Source: Candidatus Aceula meridiana
Lineage (GTDB): Bacteria > Omnitrophota > Gorgyraeia > Zapsychrales > Aceulaceae
Assembly: GCA_030765185.1 (NCBI GenBank)
Contig: JAVCDE010000022.1
Location: 1 to 43,844, forward strand
Direction: 5' to 3'
Length of the DNA stretch: 43,844 nt
Under the pieces are notes generated by a model. It searched no databases and was not told the DNA's origin. It was given only the letters and a program-made list of their open reading frames with translations. Each line of letters starts with the position of its first letter. Within the stretch, counting starts at the first letter, position 1. The translations under genes were made by a program, and so were the position numbers. Positions 24,368 to 31,527 of the stretch are shown here, in pieces.

Positions 24368-25273
24368 CTATTCTGAAGTTAAAACTTTTGTCTGAGTATG
24401 ATCCGGTGGCTTTGGACTTGGGATGACCCCTCGAGGAACAGGATCGCCTAAAACAGTCTGTTGGTTAAAATCAAACTTACGATTCAAACGCACAGGCATT
24501 GTCCTCTGAACCGTTACGCGCATTGGGCCTGCTGGCCCCATAGACATCTGAGAACCAACCGGAGTAATTGTTAAAGGATCTGCTCTCGTTTGCGCCTCTG
24601 GAATCAAAGCTTGATCCTTTTGAGTTTGTGCAGCATACTCTTTTCCTCTAATAACAAGTTCAAGCTGTTCAGCAAGAGGATCCTGCTTCATCTCCCGTAA
24701 CCGCGTAATGCTCTCCAAAACACGAGGAGTATCTCCACTCATAAAATATGCCATTCCAAGGCCAAAATAAGCCGACGGATGTTTTACTCTTTCAAGAACC
24801 ATCTGAAAATATTGCACAGCATCATCAGGGCGCGACTTCCCCAAAAGATAAATCCACCCTAAAGACAACATCGCGTTAACAGATTCAGGATTAATTTCTA
24901 AAGCTCTTGCTGTATGTTTTTCCGCTAAATCAAAATGTCCTAATCCATAATACGCTTTACCCAAATTTATTAAAGCTAATTCGTAGGTTGGGTCAATATC
25001 TACAGCGGCCTTAAAGTACCAGGCAACCTCAATAGGATCAAGTCCCGCCTCCTGATAAGACATGCCTAAAAAATTATAGGCTGGAGCAAAATTTGGGTTC
25101 AGCTCAACAACCTTCTCAAGAAATTCGATGGCCTTTTCGTGCTCTCCCTTCTGGGCATACTGCACAGCCTGAGAAAAGATATCCTTATAGTTCTGTGCAC
25201 AAGCCTTCGAAGGAAAAAAAAGAACTACCCAGAGCAACGCTGCTAAAAAAAATCTTTTTTGCATCACTCTCAT
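24368..25273 (-). CDS. TPR lipoprotein/periplasmic protein of the T2SS cluster
   Basis: The 301-residue protein has a signal peptide (1-26, cleavage near ACAQ; the Cys at 25 also allows lipidation). About five tetratricopeptide repeats span residues 28-190 (GEHEKAIEFLEKVVELNPNF, and NPESVNAMLSLGWIYLL-type units). A Pro/Arg-rich unstructured tail follows (about 215-301). The start overlaps the gspM stop (ATGA). TPR proteins such as PilF/PilW assist secretin assembly in related systems, so a pilotin-like or scaffold role is plausible but inferred. Confidence 0.82.
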   Translation of the reverse strand: MRVMQKRFFLAALLWVVLFFPSKACAQNYKDIFSQAVQYAQKGEHEKAIEFLEKVVELNPNFAPAYNFLGMSYQEAGLDPIEVAWYFKAAVDIDPTYELALINLGKAYYGLGHFDLAEKHTARALEINPESVNAMLSLGWIYLLGKSRPDDAVQYFQMVLERVKHPSAYFGLGMAYFMSGDTPRVLESITRLREMKQDPLAEQLELVIRGKEYAAQTQKDQALIPEAQTRADPLTITPVGSQMSMGPAGPMRVTVQRTMPVRLNRKFDFNQQTVLGDPVPRGVIPSPKPPDHTQTKVLTSE

Positions 25274-26265
25274 TCTTTCTCTCCCCCTTCTGGCTGCACT
25301 ACCTTTTTCATAATATTTTCAAAAATACTTGGCTTCACTTCCGGACCCTTCTGCTCTTTATCTTGTGGGAGATTCTTTATTTTTTGCGCGCCCTTCATCG
25401 TGAAACGCTGTGATAATTCCGGAGTGCCGCCGTTTGCACCGCCTAATGCCTTTCCGTCAACCTCTCCGCTTACAGCAGAAGAGTTTGACTTCCCAGAGCC
25501 ACCTGCGCTAGAACTACCTGCCTTGCCTGATCCACCGCCTGAGCCAGAGCCACCTGCGCTAGAACTACCTGCCTTGCCTGATCCACCGCCTGAGCCAGAG
25601 CCACCACCTGAACCACCTTTAGAATCTTTTGATCTTCCCCTTGAACTCTCACTCCTAGAGTCTGCGCTGTCTAAATCCTTACCTTCTTCTCCATCAACAG
25701 AATCGAATTCATGTAAAGAATCAATAATGATCTTTGCTACGACCATCCCCACTAAAACCTCATCGCCACTGGCACGCTTTAAACTCATGTTAATCTTTAT
25801 AATCTTTAACAACTCCTCAGAAGTGTCAATCGCGTGCATAAAATTAGTAATATTTTCTAAAAGCCCTTCACACTCTAAATTGGCATAATATTCAGCATAT
25901 CCCTTTTTTTGTTCAGAATCCGAAGGGCTTACTTTTATCAAATTCACTTTTGATTGCGACGCCATTATTTCTAGCTTCTTTAAGAAATCTGCAATAATTT
26001 CTTCAACCGTTAACGACTCAGCCCCATAATACTTCTTTAGCTCTTCGTTATCTTTTAAAATTCGATCCTTATAAGAAAGAAAGCGAAGATCTCTTTGAAT
26101 TACATTCTTTTGATGTCGAATCTGTTCATCAAGAGATGACATTTTCGAAAAAACAGGCCCTAAAAATACACGGTCAAGCACCATCAATAAAACAATGGCA
26201 ACCGCAATATAGAAAATTTTCTTCTCTTTATCAGATAGTTTTGTGAAAAAATCTTGAAATGACAA
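25270..26265 (-). CDS. gspM: GspM/PilO-like T2SS inner-membrane protein with Gly-Ser linker
   Basis: The 331-residue protein has one N-terminal membrane helix (about 16-35, IFYIAVAIVLLMVLDRVF). A coiled coil (about 40-75) and a PilO/GspM-type ferredoxin-like periplasmic domain (to about 190) follow. After that comes a Gly/Ser linker (about 205-265) built partly from an exact 17-residue tandem repeat. It ends with a Lys/Pro-rich tail and a glutamate cluster. Position after gspL and start 1 bp before the gspL stop support the assignment. The linker and tail are not part of ordinary GspM. Confidence 0.72.
   Translation of the reverse strand: MSFQDFFTKLSDKEKKIFYIAVAIVLLMVLDRVFLGPVFSKMSSLDEQIRHQKNVIQRDLRFLSYKDRILKDNEELKKYYGAESLTVEEIIADFLKKLEIMASQSKVNLIKVSPSDSEQKKGYAEYYANLECEGLLENITNFMHAIDTSEELLKIIKINMSLKRASGDEVLVGMVVAKIIIDSLHEFDSVDGEEGKDLDSADSRSESSRGRSKDSKGGSGGGSGSGGGSGKAGSSSAGGSGSGGGSGKAGSSSAGGSGKSNSSAVSGEVDGKALGGANGGTPELSQRFTMKGAQKIKNLPQDKEQKGPEVKPSIFENIMKKVVQPEGGEKE
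25495..25596 (-). repeat. 51-bp tandem repeat encoding a Gly-Ser linker in gspM
   Basis: Two exact 51-bp units (25495-25545, 25546-25596) encode SGGGSGKAGSSSAGGSG-type residues in frame; a partial third unit follows. Exact DNA identity implies recent duplication. Confidence 0.9.
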
Positions 26266-27780
26266 TTATCCTCCCGCAGCAGCATCACCTACGACTGCTT
26301 CTGTTTCAACGGCTTCTACTTCCTCGTCCTCATTTTCATCTTGCGCGCTTTCCAAGCGAAAGACAATTTCAAAAGAGGCAACATCCTTGCCGCGTTCTTT
26401 TTTTGCAGTCGTTGATTTTGTTTTAACGCCTTTAAACAGCTCAGAATTTTCTAACGTTCCCACCAAAGCAAAAACTTGAGACATAGAATCTGAAGTCCCA
26501 TCAATTGTAATTCTTCCTTTTTCATCAATAATAAAAGATTTTAAATAAATTTCATCAGGAATGATAAAATAGAGTTCCCTCAAAGCTTCTAAAGGCACCA
26601 AACGGCTATTCAAGTACGACTTAACAATTCTTGTTTTTGTAGAAGTTCTTTCTAGTTCACGTGCCTGGCGCTCGGTAGCCCGATATTCACTTTTAATTTT
26701 CTCCAAAAGAGTGTTTTTAAAATAAACCTTGCTCATAAAAATCACTCCGATAATAATTAAAAAAATAATAGCCAATGCCCCCAATTTTATTCCTTCCCGT
26801 CCTTGCTCTTCAATAGAACGCTGCATGCTAATTTCTTCAGGAATAAAATCAATCTTCCCAGGTTCTTTTAAAAACCCCGGAGAAATGACGTCAAAAAAAC
26901 TTTCATCCTTATTTTGTTCAATAATTTTTTTCGCTTCCGGAGAAAAGTTTAAACGGTCAACATACGAAACAGTTTTAACTGGAACCTTAAGTTGTTCCGC
27001 AATAATAAACTCAAGGCCTTTGATGTCTTCTCCAACATCAAAAAGAATATACTCTTTGGGAAGTTGCTCAATATCTTCATTCTGGTACGAATCAATAGAT
27101 TGTTTTAACTCATCGCCAAGCTTCTTTTCTGCGGTTTCCTTATCTTCTGTGATCTGCGCAAGTCCAACAGGGATGCTGCGGCAGGCGATGGCAGTACCGT
27201 GCAGCATAACGGTAAAATCTGTATACTCTTTTCCAATATTAATAATCCCAACTGGGGCATCATCAAGGGCGGCACCAAAAATACTAGTATAAAATCCAAC
27301 TTTTGTCTCTGGCGTAAAAAGGACATGGTGGACGCTTAACCCTGTATCCTGTAGAATTTTAATTTGACGGAAGATAACATTGCAATTTACAATGACAAGG
27401 AGAATTTTACTATAATTCTTTTGATAAATACCAAAATTAATATACCCAATAATAATTTCTTCTCGAGAAAAAGGAGTATGCCGTCCGGCTTGCAGGTCAA
27501 TGATAGATTTTATTTCATGCGGATCAACAGAAGGAATTTCAATATTCTTTGTTGTCGTAGCATTGGGGGACAAAGCACAAACCGTTTCTGCCTTTACAAC
27601 ACCAAACTCACTTAAACTTGTCTTCACTTTTGAAGTGATGTCCTGATCAGAAAGCCCTTTGATGTCAATTATTGCTAGACGGCTAACCTGAGCGTTTTTC
27701 TGAAAAGGTTTTATCAAAGCAAGTTTAAGCGTCTGCTCTGTTAAGTGAGCGATAATTGATCCTGTAGCCTTTTTTAACAT
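26266..27780 (-). CDS. gspL: GspL-like (PilM+PilN fused) T2SS protein
   Basis: The 504-residue protein joins an actin-fold PilM-like cytoplasmic domain (about 1-330) to a PilN-like part. The first part contains ALDDAPVGIINIGKEYTDFTVM, the phosphate/hinge-type block, and GEDIKGLEFIIAEQLKV. A membrane helix at about 340-362 (GALAIIFLIIIGVIFM) is followed by a coiled coil and a ferredoxin-like periplasmic domain (to about 475). The C-terminal acidic tail (EDEEVEAVETEA) is unusual. GspL anchors GspE to the inner membrane. It overlaps gspK by one base (TAATG) and abuts gspM. Confidence 0.8.
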   Translation of the reverse strand: MLKKATGSIIAHLTEQTLKLALIKPFQKNAQVSRLAIIDIKGLSDQDITSKVKTSLSEFGVVKAETVCALSPNATTTKNIEIPSVDPHEIKSIIDLQAGRHTPFSREEIIIGYINFGIYQKNYSKILLVIVNCNVIFRQIKILQDTGLSVHHVLFTPETKVGFYTSIFGAALDDAPVGIINIGKEYTDFTVMLHGTAIACRSIPVGLAQITEDKETAEKKLGDELKQSIDSYQNEDIEQLPKEYILFDVGEDIKGLEFIIAEQLKVPVKTVSYVDRLNFSPEAKKIIEQNKDESFFDVISPGFLKEPGKIDFIPEEISMQRSIEEQGREGIKLGALAIIFLIIIGVIFMSKVYFKNTLLEKIKSEYRATERQARELERTSTKTRIVKSYLNSRLVPLEALRELYFIIPDEIYLKSFIIDEKGRITIDGTSDSMSQVFALVGTLENSELFKGVKTKSTTAKKERGKDVASFEIVFRLESAQDENEDEEVEAVETEAVVGDAAAGG

Positions 27781-28805
27781 TACAATCCTTCACTCCAATA
27801 AATTATTTTATGACTTGCGGCATCATAAACACATCGGATACTTTTTTTCTGCGGCAAAAAGCTTAGCTCTGAATTACTTTCAATCATATAATATCTTGAA
27901 TAGATGCCAATTTTTCCTTGATCAAGTAATAATGCGATGTGTCGCCCTTCGCTCTCGCTTAGTGAATCATCTTTCCCAATGCTTGTAAAAAACGATTCAA
28001 AAGACGAAAAAATGTTGTCATCTCCTGTGGCCTCTTTTCCATCCGGACCACGCCTTACAGATAAAATTTTATCAGCGACTCCTTCGTTTATCCCTAATGC
28101 AACAAAAACCTGCCAAGGTGCTGTATTAACATTGACCTTCCCCTCTCCGTATATTGTAATGAATGAGCGAAGGCGATCAAATGCAAATGGGGTCACTCCC
28201 TCGACGAGAAGCAATTCATCAAGCGTTTCAAATTTATCATTCTTCGGCTGATAAGGGTACTTTAAATTTTCATAATATTCATCACTAAAAAACCCGCTTA
28301 AGACACTCTCGCCAAGCTCACGCCAATCAACAACAGACAAAGCCAATCCTTCCGCTTTTTCTTGTTCCCAGCCGAGAACATATTGAAAAAGGCGAGCGAG
28401 TTCTTGCTGGCTTGCCATATTAATGTTTATTTTTCTTTCTTCATCCATCATACCATAATGAAATGTCGTTTTGGTGAAAGTTTTATCAAAATCCTTATAA
28501 CGAACATCAAATGTCGCGCGGTCTAATACAATATCTTTAAACTCTTTCTTATTGTTCATAAGGCTCTCTTTTAACGTCGCACTAAGCCCCCTAGAAACAT
28601 CTTGCATGTTTAAATATGTAACTGCCTTTTTAATTCCAGATTCCGCGGCAAAGGAAAGAATGTCTCGATTCTCCATTCTTGAAAGAAGAATGATTTTTTG
28701 TCGCGCGCCTGCCCCTAAATAAAGGGCAAAAACCGCAAGAAGCCCAAGCGCCCAAAGAGCAATCATTAAAATCATTCCGGATTCATTTCTTAAATAACGC
28801 CGCAT
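27780..28805 (-). CDS. gspK: T2SS minor pseudopilin GspK
   Basis: The 341-residue protein has an N-terminal prepilin-like helix (ESGMILMIALWALGLLAVFALYLGAGARQ; the mature start would be at S/G-M with Glu at position -1/5-like spacing). The large GspK domain contains repeated helix-hairpin motifs NINMASQQELARLF and VNVNTAPWQVFVALG, plus the DWRE segment. GspK caps the pseudopilus tip with GspI and GspJ. It follows gspJ by 3 bp and overlaps gspL by one base. Confidence 0.85.
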   Translation of the reverse strand: MRRYLRNESGMILMIALWALGLLAVFALYLGAGARQKIILLSRMENRDILSFAAESGIKKAVTYLNMQDVSRGLSATLKESLMNNKKEFKDIVLDRATFDVRYKDFDKTFTKTTFHYGMMDEERKININMASQQELARLFQYVLGWEQEKAEGLALSVVDWRELGESVLSGFFSDEYYENLKYPYQPKNDKFETLDELLLVEGVTPFAFDRLRSFITIYGEGKVNVNTAPWQVFVALGINEGVADKILSVRRGPDGKEATGDDNIFSSFESFFTSIGKDDSLSESEGRHIALLLDQGKIGIYSRYYMIESNSELSFLPQKKSIRCVYDAASHKIIYWSEGL

Positions 28806-28808
28806 AAA

Positions 28809-29408
28809 TTATAGCCCTATAGGAACATTGATTAACTTTACCATCTTACGAAGTTCGTCTCCTACAAAATACTCAACATCAACGGCCACCTGACAAGGGA
28901 TAATCGTCTCGGCTTCTTCCTCTTGAGTCAATCCTTGATCAGTTAGATAAAAATAGCTAAAACGCAACGTGCGAATATTTTTGGCTAAAACTTGCTTTTT
29001 TAAAAATTTTCCCTTTACCGCTAAACCATAATTAAAAACTTGTCTTTCGATTTGCTGCGTACGCTTATTTAAAGAATATCGGACTTTTCCAATCTGATTA
29101 ACATAAGGCGACCTAATGCCGCTTTCGGGGTCTGTCGGAACCACAACGCGTGTCGCGAATTCCAAAGCCTTGGCACTACCCTCAATCGGAATCAAAGAAT
29201 AGAAAAACGCATTGTGAAGGTCATCCTCAATCTTTTCTAAAAAAATGACAACATCCTCTTCGCCAAAGAATTTTTCTCCATAATCCCAAATTTTTAATCC
29301 ATTGGCAAACGCCTGATAAATTGCGATGCTTAAAGTCGCAAAAAGTGCCACAACAATCAACACTTCCGGCATCGTAAAAGCAGTTTGTTTTTTTCTAAAT
29401 TTTTGCAC
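28809..29408 (-). CDS. gspJ: T2SS minor pseudopilin GspJ
   Basis: The 199-residue prepilin-type protein has a short basic leader, then cleavage before FTMPE. The residue before the cut is Ala instead of the usual Gly, while Glu5 is kept. A hydrophobic helix (VLIVVALFATLSIAIYQAF) and a beta-rich GspJ-type globular domain follow. It lies between gspI and gspK with gaps of 3 bp on both sides. Confidence 0.8.
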   Translation of the reverse strand: MQKFRKKQTAFTMPEVLIVVALFATLSIAIYQAFANGLKIWDYGEKFFGEEDVVIFLEKIEDDLHNAFFYSLIPIEGSAKALEFATRVVVPTDPESGIRSPYVNQIGKVRYSLNKRTQQIERQVFNYGLAVKGKFLKKQVLAKNIRTLRFSYFYLTDQGLTQEEEAETIIPCQVAVDVEYFVGDELRKMVKLINVPIGL

Positions 29409-29411
29409 GAT

Positions 29412-29849
29412 TTAAGATCCTTGCAGAGGCGTGTCATTTAAAATATAAACCGATCGAGAAATTCGGATATCTCTTTTCCCTTCTCTCCATGAAACGGATA
29501 CATTTAATTTATAAATTCCATCAAGCGACCCAACATTCTCAACCGAGCTCTCATAATCAAAGTCAACTTTTCGATTATTAATCAAAACGGGATAAACATC
29601 TCTCCCGTCTTTTAAATTAGTTGTGTTGCTCATTTGAAAATTTCTTTGGATTAACTCAATTTTATTATGAAGAAAATTAGCAGCATGCAAGCGATAAGAA
29701 GCATGATTTAGGTAATCAAGGGAAGTGAAAAAGGCACGATAAATCCCAACCAAGCCAAAGGAAAGAACAACCACCGTCGTCATAACTTCGACAAAGGATA
29801 TTCCGCATCTTTTTTTTAATCGTTCTGGAAGTATTTTTTTTATTTCCAA
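29412..29849 (-). CDS. gspI: T2SS minor pseudopilin GspI
   Basis: The 145-residue prepilin-type protein has a basic leader KILPERLKKRCG, then ISFVEVMTTVVVLSFGLVGIYRAFF, with Gly at -1 and Glu5 kept. A GspI/PilV-type segment (LHAANFLHNKIELIQRN) follows the helix. The likely start is TTG at 29849, which overlaps the end of gspG by 10 bp; no ATG is available. Gene order G-I-J-K is standard, but gspH is missing here. Confidence 0.8.
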   Translation of the reverse strand: MEIKKILPERLKKRCGISFVEVMTTVVVLSFGLVGIYRAFFTSLDYLNHASYRLHAANFLHNKIELIQRNFQMSNTTNLKDGRDVYPVLINNRKVDFDYESSVENVGSLDGIYKLNVSVSWREGKRDIRISRSVYILNDTPLQGS

Positions 29850-30256
29850 TTTGCAATATCGTCTTCTGCAGAGTCTAGTTTTTTGCCCTTTGATGAAAGA
29901 TCATAATCCGGCCGTCGGCGTCCAGGAGCGACATATTCGTATGAATTCCCCCACGGGTCAATCGGATCGCGATCAATGTATGGCCCATTCCAATTTTGCG
30001 GAAGAGGGCTTGTTGTTGGTTTCTCAGAAAGCGCAGTTAAACCCTGAGTTGTTGGAGGAAAAAAACCATTATCAAGTTCATAAAGCTTTAATGCTGTTGC
30101 GATATGTGAATTAATGTCTGCCTGAGCTGCTACCACCTTGGCTTGCTCGGAACGCCCGGTCAATCGTGGAATAATCATCGCAGATAGTGCTCCAATAATA
30201 ACAACGACAAGTAAAATTTCAACAAGAGTAAATCCAGATTTTTTACCTCTCAACAT
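29840..30256 (-). CDS. gspG: T2SS major pseudopilin GspG
   Basis: The 138-residue major pseudopilin starts at ATG 30256 with GGAGG 6 nt upstream (an in-frame TTG further up is weaker). The leader is MLRGKKSG and the mature N-terminus FTLVEILLVVVIIGALSAMIIPRL. The GspG core has LYELDNGFFPPTTQGLTAL, NWNGPYIDRDPIDPWGNSYEY and the Ca-binding-type end LSSKGKKLDSAEDDIANW. All hallmark residues are present. It is encoded 48 bp after gspF. Confidence 0.96.
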   Translation of the reverse strand: MLRGKKSGFTLVEILLVVVIIGALSAMIIPRLTGRSEQAKVVAAQADINSHIATALKLYELDNGFFPPTTQGLTALSEKPTTSPLPQNWNGPYIDRDPIDPWGNSYEYVAPGRRRPDYDLSSKGKKLDSAEDDIANWK

Positions 30257-30304
30257 AAAAACCTCCAATTAGTTTTAGCTTATCTCCTGGAGTGCCCTTC
30301 AAAG

Positions 30305-31510
30305 CTATCGCGCAAGAACATCCATTTGAAATATTGGCAATAACATTGCCATGATCACAAGACCAACAACCCCTCCAACAATTAAAATCATTGCTGGCTC
30401 TAAAATTGTTGTTACTATTTTCATAACGTCATTGACTTCCTGTTCATACGTGTCTGCGACATCCTTAAGTGTGTCCTCTAAAAGGCCAGACTCCTCACCA
30501 ACTTTAACTAGCTGAACAACTATCGGCTCAATAAATCGACAACTCTGAAAGCTCGCAGCCAAAGATTCTCCGGCCTCAAGACTGTCTTTACATTTTGAAA
30601 AGTCCTCCCGCATAAATGCGTTGCCAATAATCGGTACCGCAACACGTAAAGACCGCAGCAAAGGAATGCCACTGCACAAAAGCAATTCGAGCGTCCGACA
30701 AAAACGTGCCAACTCAACTTTTTTTACTAAAGCACCAATCAAAGGAATGCGTAATTTTAGGTCATCTATAATACGCCGCCCAGCAGTAGATTGACCCCAA
30801 CGAATAATCGAAAAAACAATCAGCATAAGTACCGGCAAGACAATAAACCATCCTTTTCTCAAAATTTCACTAACTCCAATCAGAATTCTAGTCGGAAGCG
30901 GGAGGTCTTGACCAATATTAGCAAATAACGCTATAATCTGTGGCATAACAACAGTTAAAATGAAAACAACGGTAGCGAGTCCAATCACTGCCATAAAGAC
31001 AGGATAAACGAGTGCAGTTTTAACTTTTGAAGCAATCTCGTGCTGTGCCTTTTGATGCCGTTCAAGCGAGAGCAATATTTCCTGCAAGTTTCCACCTTCC
31101 TCACCAACGCGCACCATCGACACATAAAGCATAGAAAAAACTTTCGAATGACGGCTTAAGCCGTCTGAAAAGTTCCTCCCCTCCCTAATGTCTTGCTGCA
31201 AGGATTCTAAGAGATCCAAAAAAGAACTATTCGTTGTTTGTTCTCGAATGATTTCAATGGCACGCAAAAGCGGAATACCAGCTTTTAATAAATTTGCAAG
31301 CTGGCGTGTAAAAACATGTCGTTGTTTTGCGCTAATACGCCCAGTGCCCTTCTCTTTGCTTTTTCCCGACACTTCGCACTCTTCTATCGTAATCGGCAAA
31401 ATTCCCTGGCGGCCAAGCAACTCGATTGCCTCGTCCTTTGTTCTTGCCGGAACTTGCCCTGACAAGAGCTCTCCATTTATTTTTTTAGCATGATACTGAA
31501 AAAGTGGCAT
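30305..31510 (-). CDS. gspF: T2SS inner-membrane platform protein GspF
   Basis: The 401-residue platform protein contains two T2SSF domains (about 70-190 and 270-390), each with the E-x3-LL-AGIPLLRAIEII-type helix pairs and GEE-GNLQEIL / GEESGLLEDTL motifs. Three membrane helices are present: VYPVFMAVIGLATVVFIL, WFIVLPVLMLIVFSI and the C-terminal AMILIVGGVVGLVIMAMLL. It couples GspE to pseudopilus growth. Length and order after gspE are typical. Confidence 0.95.
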   Translation of the reverse strand: MPLFQYHAKKINGELLSGQVPARTKDEAIELLGRQGILPITIEECEVSGKSKEKGTGRISAKQRHVFTRQLANLLKAGIPLLRAIEIIREQTTNSSFLDLLESLQQDIREGRNFSDGLSRHSKVFSMLYVSMVRVGEEGGNLQEILLSLERHQKAQHEIASKVKTALVYPVFMAVIGLATVVFILTVVMPQIIALFANIGQDLPLPTRILIGVSEILRKGWFIVLPVLMLIVFSIIRWGQSTAGRRIIDDLKLRIPLIGALVKKVELARFCRTLELLLCSGIPLLRSLRVAVPIIGNAFMREDFSKCKDSLEAGESLAASFQSCRFIEPIVVQLVKVGEESGLLEDTLKDVADTYEQEVNDVMKIVTTILEPAMILIVGGVVGLVIMAMLLPIFQMDVLAR

Positions 31511-31527
31511 TGACTTTCCTTAAAATA

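Noticed and set aside
25259-25888. Plus-strand Pro/Glu-rich reading frame
   Set aside because: It is the antisense of the Gly-Ser linker of gspM; no ribosome-binding site and low complexity.
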